Origin: JAHEJE01 sp965216335
GTDB taxonomy: Bacteria > Pseudomonadota > Alphaproteobacteria > Rhizobiales > Aestuariivirgaceae
Assembly (NCBI GenBank): GCA_965216335.1
Contig: OZ244154.1
Coordinates: 3,472,001-3,536,000, forward strand
DNA length: 64,000 bases
Direction of reading: 5' to 3'
The translations under genes and the position numbers were made by a program. Under the pieces are notes generated by a model. It did no database searches, was not told the origin of the DNA, and was given only the letters and a program-made list of their open reading frames with translations. Of this stretch, positions 1 to 8,066 are shown piece by piece. Within the stretch, counting starts at the first letter, position 1, and each line of letters opens with the position of its first letter.

Positions 1-21
1 TGACACGAGTGGATCTATTAT

Positions 22-37
22 ATAACCAAATGGTTAT
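22..37. promoter_or_regulatory. Putative ArsR autoregulatory operator
   Basis: ATAACCA-AA-TGGTTAT is a perfect inverted repeat with 7-bp arms and a 2-bp centre. It contains the ATG at 30 and touches the ATG at 36 of the ArsR gene, so the regulator bound here would cover the translation start or a leaderless transcript start. ArsR proteins paired with SRPBCC proteins often have a TAACCA-type palindrome at this place (from memory). Assignment to this regulator is inference. Confidence 0.6.
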
Positions 38-407
38 GGAAAAGATGTATTGCGTGACCGCGCCAGCCAACCTGGATGCGACGTTTGCGGCCCTTGCTGA
101 CTCAACCCGGCGGGCAATCCTGTTGCGGCTGGCACAGGGCGAGGCTTCGGTCACCGAACTGGCAGCGCCGTTCGCGATCAGTCAGCCGGCTGTATCCAAG
201 CATCTCAAGGTTCTGGAGCACGCCGGACTGATCGGCAGGAATATAGATAGGCAGCGTCGACCGGCCCGACTGAATGCCAAGCCGATGGCCGATGCTGTGA
301 GTTGGCTTGCGGAGTTCAAACAGTTTTGGGCGTCGAGTTTCGACCAGCTTGACGGGCTGCTGGAAGAACTGAAGCTGGCGGAAGCAGGAGGTCCGGAGAA
401 TGAGTGA
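30..407 (+). CDS. ArsR-family winged-helix transcriptional regulator
   Basis: A small DNA-binding repressor of the ArsR/SmtB fold, about 125 residues. The segment LDATFAALADSTRRAILLRL near the N-terminus is typical of the ArsR subgroup that pairs with SRPBCC/AHSA1 proteins, and the recognition helix is SQPAVSKHLKVLEHAGL at about residues 51-67. I see no cysteine-rich metal site, so metal sensing is unlikely. The start at 30 is preferred because in this subgroup the first codons usually lie inside the operator palindrome; a GTG at 9 and ATGs at 36 and 45 are alternatives. The stop overlaps the next gene by 8 bp, so the two are co-transcribed and translationally coupled. Confidence 0.85.
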   Translation: MVMEKMYCVTAPANLDATFAALADSTRRAILLRLAQGEASVTELAAPFAISQPAVSKHLKVLEHAGLIGRNIDRQRRPARLNAKPMADAVSWLAEFKQFWASSFDQLDGLLEELKLAEAGGPENE

Positions 408-894
408 GTTGCCGACATACGTGCTGGAGCGCCTTTTCGATGCGCCACGCGAACTGGTCTGGAGAACCTGGACGGAACCGGAGTTGCTGGCCCATTGGTA
501 TGGCCCCGGCATCGAGACGGTCATCCATCGCCTCGACGTGAAGCCCGGCGGCCTTTGGCTGAATGAAATGAAACGGGGCGCCAACTCCATGTACCAGCGC
601 GCCGAATACATCGAGGTTGCGCCGCCCGAGCGTCTGGTCATGCTGATGTCGTCCACCGACGAGGCATGGACCGTCACAGCCAATCCCATGATGGCCGATT
701 GGCCAAAGGTGCTTCTGACGACAGTGACGTTTGCCCAACAAGGTGCCCAGACCAAGATGCAACTCGTGTGGGCGCCGCATGAGGCCAGCGAGGCGGAAAT
801 CGCGTGTTTCTCAGCCTCCATCGAAGGTATGGGCAAGGGTTGGGGCGCCGGCATGGACCTGCTTGCCGAACTGTTGAAGGAACTGCAGGTTTGA
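400..894 (+). CDS. SRPBCC / AHSA1-domain protein
   Basis: A 164-residue START-like (SRPBCC) fold protein related to the activator of Hsp90 ATPase C-terminal domain. The pattern LERLFDAPRELVWRTWTEPE then LLAHWYGP, with GGxW and a C-terminal GMGKGWGAGMDLLAELL helix, is diagnostic of the family. These proteins bind hydrophobic ligands in a deep cavity; the ligand here is unknown. The gene overlaps the ArsR gene and is almost certainly its regulatory partner or target, as this two-gene arrangement is common in alphaproteobacteria. No enzymatic role can be assigned from sequence. Confidence 0.85.
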   Translation: MSELPTYVLERLFDAPRELVWRTWTEPELLAHWYGPGIETVIHRLDVKPGGLWLNEMKRGANSMYQRAEYIEVAPPERLVMLMSSTDEAWTVTANPMMADWPKVLLTTVTFAQQGAQTKMQLVWAPHEASEAEIACFSASIEGMGKGWGAGMDLLAELLKELQV

Positions 895-922
895 TCTCAT
901 ACGCCGGTCACGCAGGCGAGAG

Positions 923-2152
923 TTACAACTCCGCAATCGCCTCCACGCAGGCTTGAACCTCGTCGCCCGTATTGTAGTGCGCCAGGCCGATGCGCAGGAC
1001 GCCGCCCTTGTCGAGCAGGCCGAGGCGGGCCAGTGGTTCGAGCGCATAGTTGTGGCCCGACCAGACGAAAATGTTTTTCGCCGCCAGCGCCCTGGCCATG
1101 TCTGCCGGGTCGTACCCCTCGCGGGTGATCGACACGGTTGGTACGCGCCGCGCCAGGGCGTTGTCGGAGGTGATGCCCTGGATCTTCACCCCGGGGATGT
1201 CCTGCAGGCCGGCGATCAATTGGCGGGTCAGACCCTTCTCATAAACATCGAGCCGCGTCATGCCGGAGACGATCTGCGATCTGAAGTCGCTGCCCTCGCC
1301 GAGCGAGGCGATGTACTCCACCGCGCCGAGCACGCCGGCCAGGCTCTCGCGCGGCGCCGAGCCGAGTTCGAACCGGTCGGGCAGGGCCTTCTGCGCCGGG
1401 CGCACCTGATAGGCGAACATTTCCTCCAGCAGCGCCTCGCGACCCCACAGCACACCCTGATGCGGACCGAAGAACTTGTACGGCGAGGCAACGAAGAAGT
1501 CGCAGCCGATGGCCTGCACGTCGACCGCCACATGCGGCGCATACTGTACGGCGTCGATATAGGTCAGCGCGCCCGCGTCGCGGGCCTTGGCGCACAGCCG
1601 GGCGATGTCGTTGATCGTACCGGTGCAGTTCGACGCCCCGCCGACGGCGACCAGCTTCGTCCTGTCGGTCAGGACGTCGTCGAGAACATCGTCCTCGAAT
1701 TCGAAGGTCTCCGGATCGAAGTCGATCCACTTTACCGTCATGCCGACGTCTTCGGCCATCAGCATCCACGGCGCCACGTTGCCGTCATGGTCCATGCGCG
1801 ACAGCACGATCTCGTCGCCGGGCTTGAACTGCCTGGCCAGGCACCGGGAGAAATGCAGGGTCAGCGCCGTCATCGACTGGCCGAACACGATCTCGCGCGG
1901 CGAGGGGGCATTGTAGAACGCCGCCATCGCCTGATGAGCCTCGTCGACCAGCGCCTCGGCTGCCTTCGTGGTGGTGAAGAAACCGCCCAGGTTGGCGTTG
2001 GTTTCGGTCATCACCCTGACCATCCGGTCTACTACCCTTTGCGGCACCTGGGTGCCGGCCGGGTTGTCGAGATAAACGCGCGGCGCGCCGCCGTCGGCAA
2101 TCGACAGGGCAGGGAACTGCTTACGCACGTCATCGATCGGGAAGTCATGCAT
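923..2152 (-). CDS. Cysteine-desulfurase-like class V aminotransferase
   Basis: A PLP-dependent fold-type I enzyme of 409 residues. The N-terminal VYLDNPAGTQVP, the H-D-G-N-VAPW segment and the PLP lysine in SPYKFFGPHQG identify the cysteine desulfurase-like protein subfamily (SufS/CsdA relatives) rather than IscS. Members of this subfamily are often solitary and their substrate is not established. It is convergent with the SRPBCC gene and divergent from the corrinoid-protein gene at 2358, sharing a 205-bp promoter region that contains a perfect dyad. There are no suf genes nearby, so a role in general Fe-S assembly is not supported. Selenium or sulfur mobilisation, or an amino-acid lyase activity, remain possible. 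Confidence 0.8.
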   Translation of the reverse strand: MHDFPIDDVRKQFPALSIADGGAPRVYLDNPAGTQVPQRVVDRMVRVMTETNANLGGFFTTTKAAEALVDEAHQAMAAFYNAPSPREIVFGQSMTALTLHFSRCLARQFKPGDEIVLSRMDHDGNVAPWMLMAEDVGMTVKWIDFDPETFEFEDDVLDDVLTDRTKLVAVGGASNCTGTINDIARLCAKARDAGALTYIDAVQYAPHVAVDVQAIGCDFFVASPYKFFGPHQGVLWGREALLEEMFAYQVRPAQKALPDRFELGSAPRESLAGVLGAVEYIASLGEGSDFRSQIVSGMTRLDVYEKGLTRQLIAGLQDIPGVKIQGITSDNALARRVPTVSITREGYDPADMARALAAKNIFVWSGHNYALEPLARLGLLDKGGVLRIGLAHYNTGDEVQACVEAIAEL

Positions 2153-2195
2153 CGGGCGAGGCCTTCATCTGGTGTGTTGAGAATTCTGAACCGGT

Positions 2196-2218
2196 TGACG
2201 AATGGGCGAAATTCGTCA
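2196..2218. promoter_or_regulatory. Perfect dyad in divergent promoter of the corrinoid-protein gene
   Basis: TGACGAAT-N7-ATTCGTCA has perfect 8-bp arms. It lies 44 bp upstream of the aminotransferase start and 139 bp upstream of the corrinoid-protein start. It could be an operator for either or both genes; the cognate regulator is not identifiable. A small AACCGGTT palindrome lies immediately beside it (2189-2196). Confidence 0.45.
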
Positions 2219-2357
2219 TTCTGGCCCGGCGGGAAAATGTCGATTTCTGATGCGGGCATGTCGCACCAGAGCACAGGTTTTAGACCCGCCGGGCATAGAA
2301 TTCAACGAGTGCGTCTGCCGGCAAGGCGCGCGCGCCAGCAGGATTGGGAACAGTACA

Positions 2358-3056
2358 ATGAGTGAAGAAGACGATCTTGATCTCAACAGCCTCGACGACG
2401 AGGAACTGACGCAACAGATGCACGACGACCTCTATGACGGTCTCAAGGAAGAGATCGAAGAGGCCGTACACATTTTGCTCGGCCGCGGCTGGCCGCCCTA
2501 CAAGGTGCTGACCGAGGCGCTGGTCGAGGGCATGCGCATCGTCGGCATCGACTTCCGCGATGGCATTCTGTTCGTGCCCGAGGTGCTGCTCGCCGCCAAC
2601 GCCATGAAGGCCGGCATGGCCATCCTGCGTCCGCTGCTTGCGGAAACCGGTGCGCCGAAGGTCGGCAAGATGGTCATCGGCACCGTGAAGGGCGATATCC
2701 ACGACATCGGCAAGAACCTGGTGGCGATGATGATGGAAGGCGCCGGCTTCGAAGTCATCAACATCGGCATCAACAACCCGGTCGAGAACTATCTCGAAGC
2801 CATCGACGAGCACGAACCGGACATCCTCGGCATGTCGGCGCTGCTCACCACCACCATGCCCTACATGAAGGTCGTCATCGACACCATGAAGGAAAAGGGC
2901 ATCCGCGACGACTATGTCGTGCTGGTCGGCGGCGCCCCGCTCAACGAGGACTTCGCCAACGCCATCGGCGCCGACGCCTACTGCCGCGATGCCGCCGTGG
3001 CGGTGGAGACGGCGAAGGACTTCATGGCCCGCAAGCACAACCAGATGGCGGGGTAG
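2358..3056 (+). CDS. Corrinoid (B12-binding) methyl-carrier protein, MtbC/MttC type
   Basis: A 232-residue cytoplasmic protein that carries the methyl group between an MttB-type methyltransferase and an acceptor methyltransferase. Residues about 20-100 form the helical cap (methionine-synthase MN-like) domain. Residues 104 onward form the B12-binding Rossmann domain with the DxHxxG motif GDIHDIGKNLV, in which His115 would be the lower cobalt ligand. GMSALLTTTM and VLVGGAPLNEDFA are further family hallmarks. The upstream in-frame extension to 2202 reads through non-conserved sequence, so the ATG at 2358 is chosen; the Shine-Dalgarno is weak. It is the only corrinoid protein in the window, so the four MttB paralogues may share it. 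Confidence 0.93.
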   Translation: MSEEDDLDLNSLDDEELTQQMHDDLYDGLKEEIEEAVHILLGRGWPPYKVLTEALVEGMRIVGIDFRDGILFVPEVLLAANAMKAGMAILRPLLAETGAPKVGKMVIGTVKGDIHDIGKNLVAMMMEGAGFEVINIGINNPVENYLEAIDEHEPDILGMSALLTTTMPYMKVVIDTMKEKGIRDDYVVLVGGAPLNEDFANAIGADAYCRDAAVAVETAKDFMARKHNQMAG

Positions 3057-3115
3057 GTGCTTAGGCTCTAGTGGTACATTCAAGACAACAAAGTCCGGAT
3101 TGAAAGAAAGCACCC

Positions 3116-3203
3116 GTCATTCCGGCGGAGGCCGGATTCCAGGAGATTTTCAGCAAGGCCGGCCGCATGTGGCTCTGGACCCCGACCTTTGCCGGGGTGA
3201 CGG
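3116..3203. repeat. Dispersed intergenic repeat, copy A
   Basis: Begins GTCATTCCGGCGGAGGCCGG and ends GACCCCGACCTTTGCCGGGG followed by TGACG, with GGAGATTTTCA and GTGGCTCTGGACCCC between. A second copy in the same orientation is at 29724-29811. Each end is an imperfect hairpin. Such elements are widely scattered in proteobacterial intergenic DNA; here it separates the convergent corrinoid-protein and LysR genes. Confidence 0.75.
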
Positions 3204-3232
3204 GGCGGGTAATTTCCGTCGGAATCGTAGTC

Positions 3233-4120
3233 CTACGGCTTGCCGTCACGTTCGTTTGCCTCCGCGGAAATCCAGTCGCGGAAATCCTGTAGCGCCGACG
3301 TCGCGAGAGCGCCCTTACGGTAGGCGAGGAAGTATCCGTAGTCGGGCAGTTCGGTCCTGCCGATCTTGTGGATTGTACCGGCCTCGAGTTCGGCTTCGAC
3401 GAGGCTGTCGTTGATCGCGATGCCCTGATCATCGATGACTGCCTGGACGCGGACATTCGGATCGGGGATGACGAGACCGCCTTCTGCCATGCGGAGCGGC
3501 AAGTCGGCGGCCTGGTGCCATTCGCTCCAGGCGGTACTGTCTTCGCGGTCGTGCAAAAGGGTGGCCTCGGCCATTGCTGCGCTCAGGCCGTCGCGCATCA
3601 CGCGGCCGGCAAAGCCGGTGCCCGCGGTGGCAAAGGCCGGACAGGTGAACAGCGGTTCGACTTCCATATCGCTCCAGTCGCCCGTGCCCCAGCGCACCGA
3701 GATATCGACCTCATCATCGCCGGGCCGCAGCTGGTCGAGAAGCGGTTGCAGGCGCAAGGTGATGTCGGCATGGGCGGTGATGAAAGTCATCAGCCGCGGC
3801 GACAGCCAGCGCGAGGCGAAGTAGGTGGTGGTACCGATGGTGATGCGTCGCGGATCGGCATCACGCAGCCGCATGACCTCGCGCTCGATATCCCGATATG
3901 CCGATTGCGACAATCGCCACAGGGCCCGGCCGCGCGCGGTGAGCGTGATGCGCCGGTGCTGGCGTTCAAAGACGTCGAAACCCAGCTCCTGCTCCAGGCG
4001 GCGGACCTGATAACTCACGGCGCCTTTTGTGAGATTGAGCTTTGCCGCGGCTTCGGTGAGGCTGCCGCAGCTGGCGGCAACATTGAAAACCCGCAGGGCG
4101 TCATAGGACCGGAAGCGCAT
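3233..4120 (-). CDS. LysR-family regulator (GcvA-like), probable regulator of the first MttB operon
   Basis: A 295-residue LysR-type regulator. The N-terminal winged helix is at residues about 6-65, with YDALRVFNVAASCGSLTEAA and the recognition helix LTKGAVSYQVRRLEQELG. The LysR effector domain follows from about 90, with the GcvA-like signature YFASRWLSPRLMTFI and EVDISVRWGTGDW. It is transcribed divergently from the MttB gene, and a 19-bp palindrome lies between them, which is the classical layout for a LysR regulator and its target. The effector is probably a methylated amine or a derived C1 compound; that is inference from context. Confidence 0.88.
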   Translation of the reverse strand: MRFRSYDALRVFNVAASCGSLTEAAAKLNLTKGAVSYQVRRLEQELGFDVFERQHRRITLTARGRALWRLSQSAYRDIEREVMRLRDADPRRITIGTTTYFASRWLSPRLMTFITAHADITLRLQPLLDQLRPGDDEVDISVRWGTGDWSDMEVEPLFTCPAFATAGTGFAGRVMRDGLSAAMAEATLLHDREDSTAWSEWHQAADLPLRMAEGGLVIPDPNVRVQAVIDDQGIAINDSLVEAELEAGTIHKIGRTELPDYGYFLAYRKGALATSALQDFRDWISAEANERDGKP

Positions 4121-4137
4121 GTTTTACGTTTAAAATT

Positions 4138-4156
4138 TTTGCACAAATTGTGCAAA
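4138..4156. promoter_or_regulatory. 19-bp palindrome between LysR gene and MttB operon
   Basis: TTTGCACAA-A-TTGTGCAAA is a perfect inverted repeat with 9-bp arms around one central base, 17 bp upstream of the LysR start. It covers a possible GTG start of the MttB frame at 4150, which argues that translation of MttB begins further downstream. Likely the binding site of the adjacent LysR protein. Confidence 0.65.
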
Positions 4157-4200
4157 TCATTTGGTTTGTCATGAGCGCTATCCTGCGGTGTTCTGACGGT

Positions 4201-5781
4201 ATGGAGATTGCCGGTTTGGATAGCATTTCTGAACAGTCAGAAACAGCGAATCGCGTGCGCCGCAGTGGCGGACGGGCAGCGCGCGTCAAGGCGCGCTCGC
4301 AACGGGCCGGACAACCGACGGCTCCGGCCATCTTCCGGCGCCGCATCCCGGTCTATGAACTGCTCGCCGCAGACGCGCTGCAGCAGCTCGAAGACCAGGC
4401 CGAGTGGATACTCAAGGAAATCGGCATCGAGTTTCAGGGCGACGCCGAAGCGCTGGAGCTGTTCCGCGCCGCCGGGGCGAGCGTAAGCGGCACCCGGGTG
4501 CGCTTCGATAGCGGTCACGCCCGGGCGCTTTGCGCGACTGCACCGGCGGAGTTCGACATGCACGGGCGCGATCCGGCGGCGCGCGTCCGGCTGGGTGGCG
4601 ATCACCTCGTGATGATGCCGGCCTACGGTCCGCCGTTCGTGTCGGACCTGGAGGGCGGGCGGCGCTATGCCACGCTGGCCGACTTCGAGAACTTCGTCAG
4701 GCTGGCCTATGCCACGCCCTATCTCAACCATTCCGGCGGCACGGTGTGCGAGCCGGTCGACGTGCCGGTCAACAAGCGCCATCTTGACATGGTCTATGCC
4801 CACCTGCGCCATTCGGCCAAGCCGTTCATGGGCTCGGTAACGGCGCCGCAGCGGGCCGAGGACTCGATCGCCATGGCGCGGATCGTGTTCGGCGAGAAGT
4901 TCATGGCCGACCATTGCGTCATCCAGGGCAACATCAACGTCAACTCGCCGCTGGTGTTCGACGACATGATGACCGGAGCGCTGAAGGCCTATGCGCGGGC
5001 CGGCCAGGGCGTGGTGATCTCGCCGTTCATCCTCGGCGGTGCGATGGGCCCCGTCACCCAGCCGGCGCTGCTGGCGCAATCGCACGCCGAGACCATGGTC
5101 GGCATCGCTTTGGCGCAGCTTGTGCGGCCCGGCGCGCCGGTGGTCTACGGCAATTTCCTGACGACCATGAACCTGAAAACCGGGGCGCCGAGTTTCGGCA
5201 CGCCGGAGGCCAACCTGTCGACCTTCGCCATCGCCCAGCTGGCCCGGCGGATCGGCCTGCCGATCAGGTGCGGCGGACAGCTTACAGCATCCAAGGTCGC
5301 CGACGGTCAGGCCATGCAGGAGGCCGCCGACAGCATGATGGCCGGCATTCTGGCCGGCACCAACCTGGTGCTGCACGCTGCCGGCTGGCTCGAGGGCGGG
5401 CTGACCATCGGCTACGAAAAGTTCGTCATGGACCTGGATCACTGCGGGATGATGTTGCGCATGATCGCCGGGCTCGACATCGACGACAACACGCTCGGCA
5501 CAGCGGCCTACCGCGAGGCCGGGCCCGGCGGCAATTACATCGGTTCGGCCCACACGCTGCACAACTTCCAGGCCGCCAATTACATGTCCGACATGGCCGA
5601 CACCAAGTCGTTCGAGCAATGGCGCGACGGCGGCCGGCTGACAATGGAGCAGCGGGCGAGCACACGCTGGAGAGAGATGCTGCACGACCGCGCCGCCCCA
5701 CCGCTCGATGAGGGCATCGACGAGGCTCTGAAAGCGTTCGTGGCACGCAGGAAACAGGCGCTGCCCGATGAATGGCACTGA
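4201..5781 (+). CDS. MttB-family (non-pyrrolysine) corrinoid methyltransferase, paralogue 1
   Basis: A 526-residue member of the trimethylamine methyltransferase MttB superfamily (COG5598). These TIM-barrel enzymes move a methyl group from a tertiary or quaternary amine to the cobalt of a corrinoid protein. Family segments include RIPVYELL, ILKEIGIEF, GPPFVSDLEGGRRYAT, HSGGTVCEPVDVPVNKRHLD, GAPVVYGNF and AAGWLEGGLTIGYEKFV. There is no in-frame TAG, so it is not the pyrrolysine-containing TMA enzyme; glycine betaine or another betaine is more likely. Starts at 4171 and 4150 are possible, but 4150 lies within the palindrome. It heads an operon with a cupin and a DDAH-like hydrolase and resembles paralogue 2 most closely. 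Confidence 0.9.
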   Translation: MEIAGLDSISEQSETANRVRRSGGRAARVKARSQRAGQPTAPAIFRRRIPVYELLAADALQQLEDQAEWILKEIGIEFQGDAEALELFRAAGASVSGTRVRFDSGHARALCATAPAEFDMHGRDPAARVRLGGDHLVMMPAYGPPFVSDLEGGRRYATLADFENFVRLAYATPYLNHSGGTVCEPVDVPVNKRHLDMVYAHLRHSAKPFMGSVTAPQRAEDSIAMARIVFGEKFMADHCVIQGNINVNSPLVFDDMMTGALKAYARAGQGVVISPFILGGAMGPVTQPALLAQSHAETMVGIALAQLVRPGAPVVYGNFLTTMNLKTGAPSFGTPEANLSTFAIAQLARRIGLPIRCGGQLTASKVADGQAMQEAADSMMAGILAGTNLVLHAAGWLEGGLTIGYEKFVMDLDHCGMMLRMIAGLDIDDNTLGTAAYREAGPGGNYIGSAHTLHNFQAANYMSDMADTKSFEQWRDGGRLTMEQRASTRWREMLHDRAAPPLDEGIDEALKAFVARRKQALPDEWH

Positions 5782-5802
5782 ACCAACCCAAGGAGAAACG
5801 AC

Positions 5803-6186
5803 ATGAGCACATCGAAATGCATCCGCATCCCCTCGAGGGGCGCCATCGGGGGACTGGAGCCGACCGATTACATTCCGCTCGACACGGTCCTGTCCGGCAC
5901 ACCCAACGAACGCGGGCGCAGCCTTTATGCCGACCAGACCGGGCAGCTCGATGCCGGGGTGTGGGAGTGCGAGCCGAACAAGCACGAGATAGCCGCGGCG
6001 CCCTATGACGAGTTCGTCTATCTGCTGGAAGGCCGCATCGATGTCATCGACGATGAGGGCAACAGCGAGAGCTATACCGCCGGCGACAGCTTCATGATGC
6101 CGCGCGGCTGCAAATGCACCTGGGACGTCAAGGAACCGGTGCGCAAGCTCTATGTCGTGCTGACGGCGGAGAGCTACAAGGAATAG
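5803..6186 (+). CDS. Small cupin-domain protein (cupin_3 / DUF861 type)
   Basis: A 127-residue single-domain cupin. The segment about residues 45-120 contains WECEPNKHEI, the turn YDEFVYLLEGRIDVID, and a second cupin motif GDSFMMPRGCKCTWDV. This matches the EutQ/ureidoglycine-aminohydrolase-like cupin_3 group, which usually has a single small domain. It lies 21 bp after the MttB stop and 57 bp before the DDAH-like gene, with an AAGGAGAAACGAC ribosome site, so it belongs to the MttB operon. The substrate or ligand is unknown; small cupins of this group often sit beside amine-oxidising enzymes. Confidence 0.8.
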   Translation: MSTSKCIRIPSRGAIGGLEPTDYIPLDTVLSGTPNERGRSLYADQTGQLDAGVWECEPNKHEIAAAPYDEFVYLLEGRIDVIDDEGNSESYTAGDSFMMPRGCKCTWDVKEPVRKLYVVLTAESYKE

Positions 6187-6243
6187 AATTCAGGGAGGAT
6201 CGCTGATAGCCTGCGCGCGAACCATGTGCAGGAAGGGCGAGTG

Positions 6244-7131
6244 ATGGCAACCGATGACCGGCGCAAGTGGGGCATCAACAACGACTATGCCAGGCTGCAT
6301 GACGTGTTGCTCGGCAGGCCGGAGTATTATCGCTGGGTCGAGGCCGGCCCGCTGATCGGGCGCACGCTGGCCAACGCCCACATGACCGGTGCCAGGTTCG
6401 ACCTGCAGACGGCGATGGCCCAGCATGCCGAGATGGTGTCGATCTACGAGGACAATGGCGTCACCTGCCATTATCTCGACGCCGATCCCGTGCTGCATCG
6501 CAACTTCTTTGCCCGCGACAGTTCGGCGATGACGCCATGGGGTGCCCTGATCTGCCATATGCAGCTCAAGGTGCGCCGGGCCGATTATGTGACAGCCATC
6601 AAGTTCTATCAGGAGAACGATATCCCGATCTGGCAATACGCCACGGCGGGACATTTCGAGGGCGGCGACTTCGTCATCCTGGAACCGGGCAAGGTGCTGA
6701 TCGGTTATTGCGGCGAGCGCTCAGAACAGGCGGGATCGGAACAGGTGGCCGCGTTCGTGCGCCAGGAGGGCTGGGAGGCGGTGACAGTGCCGATCAGCCG
6801 CGAGTTCGTCCATATGGACGGACTGGTGGTGCCGCTCGATGACAAGCTGCTGGTCGCTTGCGTGGATGCGCTTGAGCCATGGGTTGTCTTGCAACTCAAG
6901 GACTGGGGCTTCGGTTTCGTCGATGTGCCCTATCGCGAGGCCAAGAACCTTGGCGTCAACCTGGTGGCGCTGGGCGACGGCAAAGTGCTGTCGATGAAGG
7001 GCGCGACCGAGTTGAACGAAAAGATGCGGGCGCTCGGTTATGCGGTCTATGATCCGGACATGTCGATGTTCACCCTCGGCGGCGGCGGCGTGCACTGCCT
7101 GAGCCAGGCGCTGTGCCGGGATGAGGTTTAG
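6244..7131 (+). CDS. Dimethylargininase / amidinotransferase-fold hydrolase
   Basis: A 295-residue pentein-fold enzyme of the DDAH/arginine deiminase/amidinotransferase superfamily. The triad residues are visible as FEGGDFV (Asp/Glu), FVHMDGLV (His) and the nucleophilic Cys in GGGVHCLSQAL near the C-terminus. Length fits bacterial DDAH and related guanidino hydrolases. The ATG at 6244 follows GGAAGGGCGAG and is preferred to the GTG at 6226. If it acts on N,N-dimethylarginine it would release dimethylamine and citrulline, which would explain its place in a methylamine-related operon; this is inference. Arginine deiminase-like or N-succinylarginine-type activity cannot be excluded. Confidence 0.82.
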   Translation: MATDDRRKWGINNDYARLHDVLLGRPEYYRWVEAGPLIGRTLANAHMTGARFDLQTAMAQHAEMVSIYEDNGVTCHYLDADPVLHRNFFARDSSAMTPWGALICHMQLKVRRADYVTAIKFYQENDIPIWQYATAGHFEGGDFVILEPGKVLIGYCGERSEQAGSEQVAAFVRQEGWEAVTVPISREFVHMDGLVVPLDDKLLVACVDALEPWVVLQLKDWGFGFVDVPYREAKNLGVNLVALGDGKVLSMKGATELNEKMRALGYAVYDPDMSMFTLGGGGVHCLSQALCRDEV

Positions 7132-7137
7132 GGTGTT

Positions 7138-7165
7138 TCTCCTTCCCGCAGAAAGGGGGAGGGAA
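7138..7165. terminator. Hairpin between convergent genes, fragment of the G/C-cluster repeat
   Basis: TCTCCTTCCC-GCAGAAA-GGGGGAGGGA can form a stem with a wobble pair in the 54-bp gap between the convergent DDAH-like and LysR genes. It resembles the end hairpins of the repeats at 11763 and 33167. A bidirectional terminator role is plausible but there is no clean T-run. Confidence 0.35.
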
Positions 7166-7184
7166 TGAATGCCGGCCTGCCGAA

Positions 7185-8060
7185 TTAGCCCGAACCGCCG
7201 TTCATCCCATCCACGACCTTGAGCATCGACTGGATGAGGTGCAGGCCTTCGCGCGATTTCAGGCAGACCAGCCATTCGCGCATCTTGGTGTGCCAGTCGT
7301 TCAGAGCGATCTGCACCAGGCGGTCGTCGGGCAGAAATTCGCCGGCCGAGACGATGCCGATGCCCAGACCCTGCGCGACGGCCTCGCGCGCCGCCTCGCG
7401 GCCTTCGATGTCGAGGGATTCCTTCGGGGTCAGCTTGAGTTCGCGGAATTTTTCCTCAACCAGGCGGCGGGTGACGGAGCCCTGCTCGCGCAGGATCAGC
7501 GGGCCTGAGGCGAGGTCCGCCACGTTGAGCGATGCCCGCCCGGCCCACGGGTGGCTGCTGGACACAAAGGCCACCAGTTCGTCTTCGCGCAGCAGCCGGG
7601 TGGAAAAGGCATCGGACGACAGATCGTCGGCGACCACGGCGAAGTCGATCTCGAAACTCTCCAGCTGGGCGATCAGGTTGGCGCTGTTGCCGGACACGAC
7701 GCGAAACCGCACCCGCGGGTACTCGGCCCGGAAAGCGCGGATCAGCGGCAGGGCGTGGATGGCGGCATCAGCTCCGATGGTGATCTGGCCCTCCTCGACC
7801 TTGCGGGCGCGCTGCAGCAGGTCGAGCGCCTCGGTTTCGATCTCCAGCCGCTGCTCGGTGAGGGCGAACAGCTTGCGGCCGAGATCGGTCAGTGTCACCG
7901 AGCGGGTGCCGCGCACAAACAGTTGGACGCCGTAGGTCTCCTCCAGCTTGCGGACGTGATCCGACAGGGCCGGCTGCGAGATATGCAGCTTTTCCGCCGC
8001 ACGCGAAAAGCCGCCCCAGGTGGCGACGCCGTGAAATGCTTTGAGCTGGGCGGGGCGCAT
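7185..8060 (-). CDS. LysR-family regulator of the phosphonate locus
   Basis: A 291-residue LysR protein. The helix-turn-helix occupies residues about 3-62, with LKAFHGVATWGGFSRAAEKL and ISQPALSDHVRKLEETYGVQLF. The effector domain runs from about 90, ending with WHTKMREWLVCLKSREG. It follows the MetE-like gene by 6 bp on the same strand, so the two form an operon that is divergent from phnW. LysR regulators commonly control 2-aminoethylphosphonate catabolic genes, and the layout supports that here. The probable target region is 9129-9253, which contains CAAA...TTTG dyads. Confidence 0.87.
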   Translation of the reverse strand: MRPAQLKAFHGVATWGGFSRAAEKLHISQPALSDHVRKLEETYGVQLFVRGTRSVTLTDLGRKLFALTEQRLEIETEALDLLQRARKVEEGQITIGADAAIHALPLIRAFRAEYPRVRFRVVSGNSANLIAQLESFEIDFAVVADDLSSDAFSTRLLREDELVAFVSSSHPWAGRASLNVADLASGPLILREQGSVTRRLVEEKFRELKLTPKESLDIEGREAAREAVAQGLGIGIVSAGEFLPDDRLVQIALNDWHTKMREWLVCLKSREGLHLIQSMLKVVDGMNGGSG

Positions 8061-8066
8061 GACGGA

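Noticed and set aside
923..2152. SufS of the Fe-S assembly system
   Set aside because: No sufBCD or sufE genes nearby, and the motifs fit the separate cysteine-desulfurase-like subfamily.
4237..5985. Very long minus-strand open frame (582 codons) opposite MttB paralogue 1
   Set aside because: It mirrors the coding strand in high-GC DNA, has no family motif, and the plus strand gives a clear MttB protein.
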